Shown: piece after piece, positions 4,773-6,647 of the stretch | Layout: each line of letters begins with the position of its first letter | Position numbering within the stretch: position 1 is the stretch's first letter | Assembly: GCA_001779955.1 (NCBI GenBank) | Contig: MFES01000032.1 | Location: 1 to 6,647 of the forward strand | DNA length: 6,647 bases | DNA from: Candidatus Doudnabacteria bacterium RIFCSPHIGHO2_02_FULL_46_11 | Lineage (GTDB): Bacteria > Patescibacteriota > Doudnabacteria > UBA920 > 2-02-FULL-46-11 | Direction of reading: 5' to 3' | Program-made: the position numbers and the translations under genes | The notes under the pieces: model-generated | Told to the model about the DNA's origin: nothing | Database searches by the model: none | What the model saw: the letters and a program-made list of their open reading frames with translations, nothing else

Positions 4773-5620
4773 AAGTTCTGCAATTTAATTGCCTTAATTA
4801 AATTTTTAAAAATAAGGGCTGAAGTCAAAGCACCAACGCCGCCGGGAACGGGTGTTAGCGCGGCCACCTTACCGGCAACTTTTTCGGCATCTACATCGCC
4901 CACCAAGCCTTCGGCCGTAGAGTTGATGCCGACGTCAATTACAATTTGCCCCTCACTAAAATAACTATCGTCAAAATACTTAGCATGGCCGATGGCGATT
5001 ATGACAACGTCGGCTTTCTTCATAACTTCTTTTATGTCTTTAGTGTGAGTATGGCAAACTCTAACTGTGGCGTGGCGGTTTAAAAGCTGGGGCACGAGCG
5101 GACGGCCGACCGTGCGCCCGCGGCCGACAACTACCACATTTTTGCCGTCGAGTTCGCTTTGGCTTTCGGCCAATATTATACAGGCGCGCGGCGTGGCCGC
5201 CAAAATTGCTTCATCTTCATGACCTGATAAAACTAAGCCTAAATTCGTAAAGGTCAGCCCGTCAATGTCTTTTTTCGGATTGATTTTTTCTAAGGCCCGG
5301 TTTGCATTCAGGTGAGAAGCCAGCGGCATTTCCAAAATAATACCGTGAATGCTTGAGTCGGCCGAAGCTTGAGATATTTTACTTTCAAGCTCTTCCTGAC
5401 TAACCTGTGTATCCAAATTTATCAAATCAAAAACCACACCTAAACTTTCCGCCAGCTCCTGTTTGGATTTTATATAAGATGCGATTGCCGGGTCTGCAGA
5501 AGCGGCTATGGCGCACATACGAGGCACCAGGCCTTTGGCCGCTAAACGGGTAACAGCCTGCTTGAGCTCTGCCTTGATCTCGGCAACTAATTTATCTGAT
5601 TTTAGAATTATTGTTTGCAT
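4769..5620 (-). CDS. folD: FolD: methylene-THF dehydrogenase / methenyl-THF cyclohydrolase
   Basis: Cytoplasmic enzyme that oxidises 5,10-methylene-tetrahydrofolate to methenyl and normally also hydrolyses that to 10-formyl-tetrahydrofolate. The 283 residues are the usual length. Motifs in order: SYIKSK (48-53, with Y49 and catalytic K53), GIILEMPL (93-100), KKDIDG (116-121, with D120), the Rossmann stretch VVVVGRGRTVGRPL (162-175), ATVRVCHTHT (184-193), VIDVGIN (227-233) and TPVPGGVGALT (256-266). Some positions differ from the usual enzyme: the glutamine of VQLPLP is glutamate (E97), PCTP is AATP (141-144), the serine of GRSxxVG is glycine (G168), and GVGPMT is GVGALT. The Q-to-E change touches the cyclohydrolase site, and a second candidate cyclohydrolase, fchA, overlaps its 3' end. 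The start at 5620 begins in the normal place for the family, though no Shine-Dalgarno is visible. Identity is firm; full bifunctionality is uncertain. Confidence 0.95.
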   Translation of the reverse strand: MQTIILKSDKLVAEIKAELKQAVTRLAAKGLVPRMCAIAASADPAIASYIKSKQELAESLGVVFDLINLDTQVSQEELESKISQASADSSIHGIILEMPLASHLNANRALEKINPKKDIDGLTFTNLGLVLSGHEDEAILAATPRACIILAESQSELDGKNVVVVGRGRTVGRPLVPQLLNRHATVRVCHTHTKDIKEVMKKADVVIIAIGHAKYFDDSYFSEGQIVIDVGINSTAEGLVGDVDAEKVAGKVAALTPVPGGVGALTSALIFKNLIKAIKLQNL

Positions 5621-5636
5621 AAAGGTTGGTGGGGCA

Positions 5637-5659
5637 GGGGTCGGCCGTTGGCCGACCCC
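5637..5659. repeat. Perfect 10-bp inverted repeat between the zinc-knuckle gene and folD
   Basis: GGGGTCGGCC (5637-5646) and its exact complement (5650-5659) enclose GTT. It lies 15 bases downstream of the small gene's stop and 16 bases upstream of folD. With no T-run on the minus strand it is not a standard terminator. It could attenuate transcription into folD or be another palindromic repeat. Confidence 0.75.
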
Positions 5660-5674
5660 ACACCTGCCGAGGGT

Positions 5675-5878
5675 CTAGTGCAGACGCCTAATTGAACTGC
5701 CCTTACGGCCACTCTTACGCCTTGTCGGCCTCGATTCGGTTGAGGCTGGCTTGTCTCCAGGTGAGGATTCCGGCTTTTTCGAGAAGCCCGGACAATTACG
5801 GTGGCCCAGGTCGCCGTAGTACTCATTTCCGCAAAACGTGCACCAACGCGTACGCCGGACATCATCCCTCAAACACAT
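5675..5878 (-). CDS. Small zinc-knuckle-like basic protein (67 aa)
   Basis: A real small gene: AGGAGG (5884-5889 on the complement) is placed five bases before the ATG at 5878, the best ribosome site in the window. Residues 13-29 hold CTFCGNEYYGDLGHRNC, a C-x2-C-x9-H-x2-C arrangement that could bind one zinc ion like the CCHC knuckles of nucleic acid-binding proteins, though the spacing is not the classical x2-x4-x4. The remaining 36 or so residues are Ser, Lys, Arg and Pro-rich and look disordered and basic (ESSPGDKPAS, TRRKSGRKGSS), consistent with RNA or DNA binding. It lies on the same strand as folD, 54 bases upstream, and is divergent from the tRNA-Ile promoter. A TACAAT hexamer (5901-5906, minus strand) may be its -10. 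GC-rich codons resemble those of the gene at 1689. Function is unknown; the zinc site is an inference from spacing. Confidence 0.7.
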   Translation of the reverse strand: MCLRDDVRRTRWCTFCGNEYYGDLGHRNCPGFSKKPESSPGDKPASTESRPTRRKSGRKGSSIRRLH

Positions 5879-5939
5879 CAGATCCTCCTGACTAAGGTAT
5901 ATTGTAAGAATAACAAAAAACTGCTGAATGCAGTAGTTA

Positions 5940-5968
5940 TTGACTTAAAGATTCAAGCAAACTATTAT
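5940..5968 (+). promoter_or_regulatory. Promoter reading into the tRNA-Ile locus
   Basis: TTGACT (5940-5945) and TATTAT (5963-5968) are exactly 17 bases apart. The predicted start near 5975 falls just before the first copy of the tRNA 5' sequence (5978), not near the real tRNA at 6095. The promoter thus appears to have been set for a tRNA that began at 5978. Confidence 0.7.
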
Positions 5969-5977
5969 TAAGCGCAC

Positions 5978-6107
5978 GGGCGTGTAGCTCCCATCCTACG
6001 TTCTCGTTGCACTCGAACTTCGGAGGGCAAGCAGTGTCTAGTTCATTGCTTCGCCTACCCTTCGGGGCTTGGGTGAAAACCTAAGCGAAGTAGGGGGCGT
6101 GTAGCTC
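5978..6107. repeat. 13-base direct repeat of the tRNA-Ile 5' end around a structured insert
   Basis: GGGCGTGTAGCTC occurs at 5978-5990 and again at 6095-6107, where it is the acceptor and D stem of tRNA-Ile. No 3' tRNA half follows the first copy. The 104 bases between are rich in hairpins: CCTAC/GTAGG (5995-5999 with 6090-6094), TTGC/GCAA (6007-6030), AAGCAGTG/CATTGCTT with a seven-base loop (6029-6051), CCC-TTCG-GGG (6058-6067), GGT-GAAA-ACC (6072-6081) and CTTCGC/GCGAAG (6049-6090); some of these exclude each other. The insert could be a small mobile element with target duplication, or a long structured tRNA leader. No reading frame is evident. Confidence 0.75.
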
Positions 6108-6170
6108 AGCTGGAAGAGCGTCTTGCTTATACCAAGATGGCCGTAGGTTCGAGTCCTACCACGCCCACCA
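6095..6170 (+). tRNA. tRNA-Ile (anticodon TAT)
   Basis: A complete class I tRNA. Acceptor GGGCGTG (6095-6101) pairs with CACGCCC (6160-6166); the D arm is GCTC-AGCTGGAA-GAGC. The anticodon stem TCTTG/CAAGA encloses CTTATAC, so TAT is at 6128-6130. The T arm is GTAGG-TTCGAGT-CCTAC; the discriminator is A and CCA is encoded (6168-6170). UAU reads the isoleucine codon AUA directly. Most bacteria use instead a CAU tRNA modified to lysidine by TilS, so this is the less common solution. AUA codons are present in the genes of this window. Confidence 0.93.
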
Positions 6171-6200
6171 AAAAATCCCGTAACATTAAGGGATTTTTTT
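6170..6200. terminator. Bidirectional terminator between tRNA-Ile and the TPR gene
   Basis: AAAAAATCCC (6170-6179) pairs perfectly with GGGATTTTTT (6190-6199) around a 10-base loop. T-runs exist on both strands, so it can end the tRNA-Ile transcript and, in the other direction, the TPR gene whose stop codon is at 6223-6225. The first A is also the last base of the tRNA. Confidence 0.88.
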
Positions 6201-6222
6201 TAATTGGTAAAAAAGAATTTTT

Positions 6223-6647
6223 TTATTCACACTGGGCAATCAGGGGTTCGGCTTGAGGTGTAAGGGTCGAATCAATTTTCACGGCATTGGTCAAATCAGA
6301 AAGCGCGCGTTTTTTATGTCCTAAAGCCAAATAACAAGCTCCCCGGCAATAATAGGCCGAAGCGTTGTTCGGCGAACTTTTTATGACCTGGTCGGCATCA
6401 TGCACCGCGCCCTCATAGTCTTTCCATTCCATTTTTATCTGGGCACGCTTCAGATAGGCGTCAATGTTGTCGGGCATAAGCTTAATAGCCTCATTAAAAT
6501 CCTCCAGGGCCGAAGCGTGGTTGCCCATAACTAAACGGGCCTGGCCGCGATCTTCATAAATACCGCTGATGATCATAAAACTGTAATCATCGCCGGTGTT
6601 GCGCTCTAGCGCCTCGTCGTAATCTTGAATGGCGCCGGTGGTATCAC
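6223..6647 (-). CDS. TPR-repeat protein (N-terminal part beyond the window)
   Basis: The minus-strand frame is open from the right edge to TAA at 6223-6225 and gives 140 residues of tetratricopeptide repeats, helical pairs that form protein-binding surfaces. Repeat-like units are visible: GAIQDYDEALERN (4-16), then YEDRGQARLVMGNHASALEDFNEAIKLMPDN (30-60), AYLKRAQIKMEWKDYEGAVHDADQVIKSSPNN (63-94) and AYYCRGACYLALGHKKRALSDLTNAVKIDS (97-126). The typical G/A-x-A and P-(D/N)-N turns recur at roughly 34-residue intervals. The first partial repeat lies upstream of the in-frame ATG at 6576, so that codon is internal and the true start is outside. What precedes the repeats, such as a signal peptide or enzyme domain, cannot be seen. 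The partner is unknown. Confidence 0.9.
   Translation of the reverse strand, partial: DTTGAIQDYDEALERNTGDDYSFMIISGIYEDRGQARLVMGNHASALEDFNEAIKLMPDNIDAYLKRAQIKMEWKDYEGAVHDADQVIKSSPNNASAYYCRGACYLALGHKKRALSDLTNAVKIDSTLTPQAEPLIAQCE

Noticed and set aside
5608..5865. Minus-strand reading frame of 85 codons overlapping the zinc-knuckle gene
   Set aside because: It has no ribosome site, and it overlaps almost all of a frame with a strong Shine-Dalgarno and a plausible metal site.
5991..6094. Second, decayed tRNA copy before tRNA-Ile
   Set aside because: After the 13 shared bases there is no matching D, anticodon or T arm and no CACGCCC end, so an insertion or leader explains it better than a tandem tRNA.
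6574..6576. ATG at 6576 as the real start of the TPR protein
   Set aside because: The frame stays open to the window edge and encodes another TPR-like helix upstream, so the ATG is internal.

Overview
The window looks like a piece of a small-genome bacterium of the Candidate Phyla Radiation (Patescibacteria, probably Parcubacteria-like). This is inferred from a Mur ligase of the MurE type that starts at its ATP-binding loop and lacks the usual N-terminal domain, a compact folD-fchA folate pair, small unrecognised proteins, and many perfect palindromes between genes. No rRNA or marker gene here proves the placement.

Layout, left to right. The minus strand of 1-1302 holds a nearly complete MurE-like ligase cut by the left edge. 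A tRNA-Leu(GAG) on the plus strand follows (1398-1484), with a cluster of short repeats, a palindrome and a terminator. Two plus-strand genes of unknown function come next (1689-2039 and 2221-2826), separated by three hairpins. The stretch 2884-3165 is the most unusual part: an intact tRNA-Val(TAC) lies inside the anticodon loop of a second tRNA, whose D-loop also carries a 20-base palindrome. A strong promoter at 3215-3243 then starts a leader of about 250 bases. Its 3' part resembles the c-di-AMP (ydaO/yuaA) riboswitch, and it precedes an exported lysozyme/glucosaminidase-like wall hydrolase (3508-4146). A bidirectional terminator (4175-4202) separates that gene from the convergent minus-strand pair folD-fchA (5620 to 4218), which overlap by four bases. 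Upstream of folD, on the same strand, is a 67-residue zinc-knuckle-like protein. Divergent from it, a strong promoter reads into a tRNA-Ile(TAT), but the first 13 bases of that tRNA are present twice, 117 bases apart, with a structured insert between them. A second bidirectional terminator separates it from a TPR protein running off the right edge on the minus strand.

Functionally the window joins cell wall synthesis (MurE), wall remodelling (the hydrolase with its candidate second-messenger leader), one-carbon folate chemistry (FolD and FchA) and translation (three intact tRNAs and one interrupted tRNA). The recurring oddity is palindromic or inverted-repeat DNA in and beside tRNA genes: all three tRNA loci have it.
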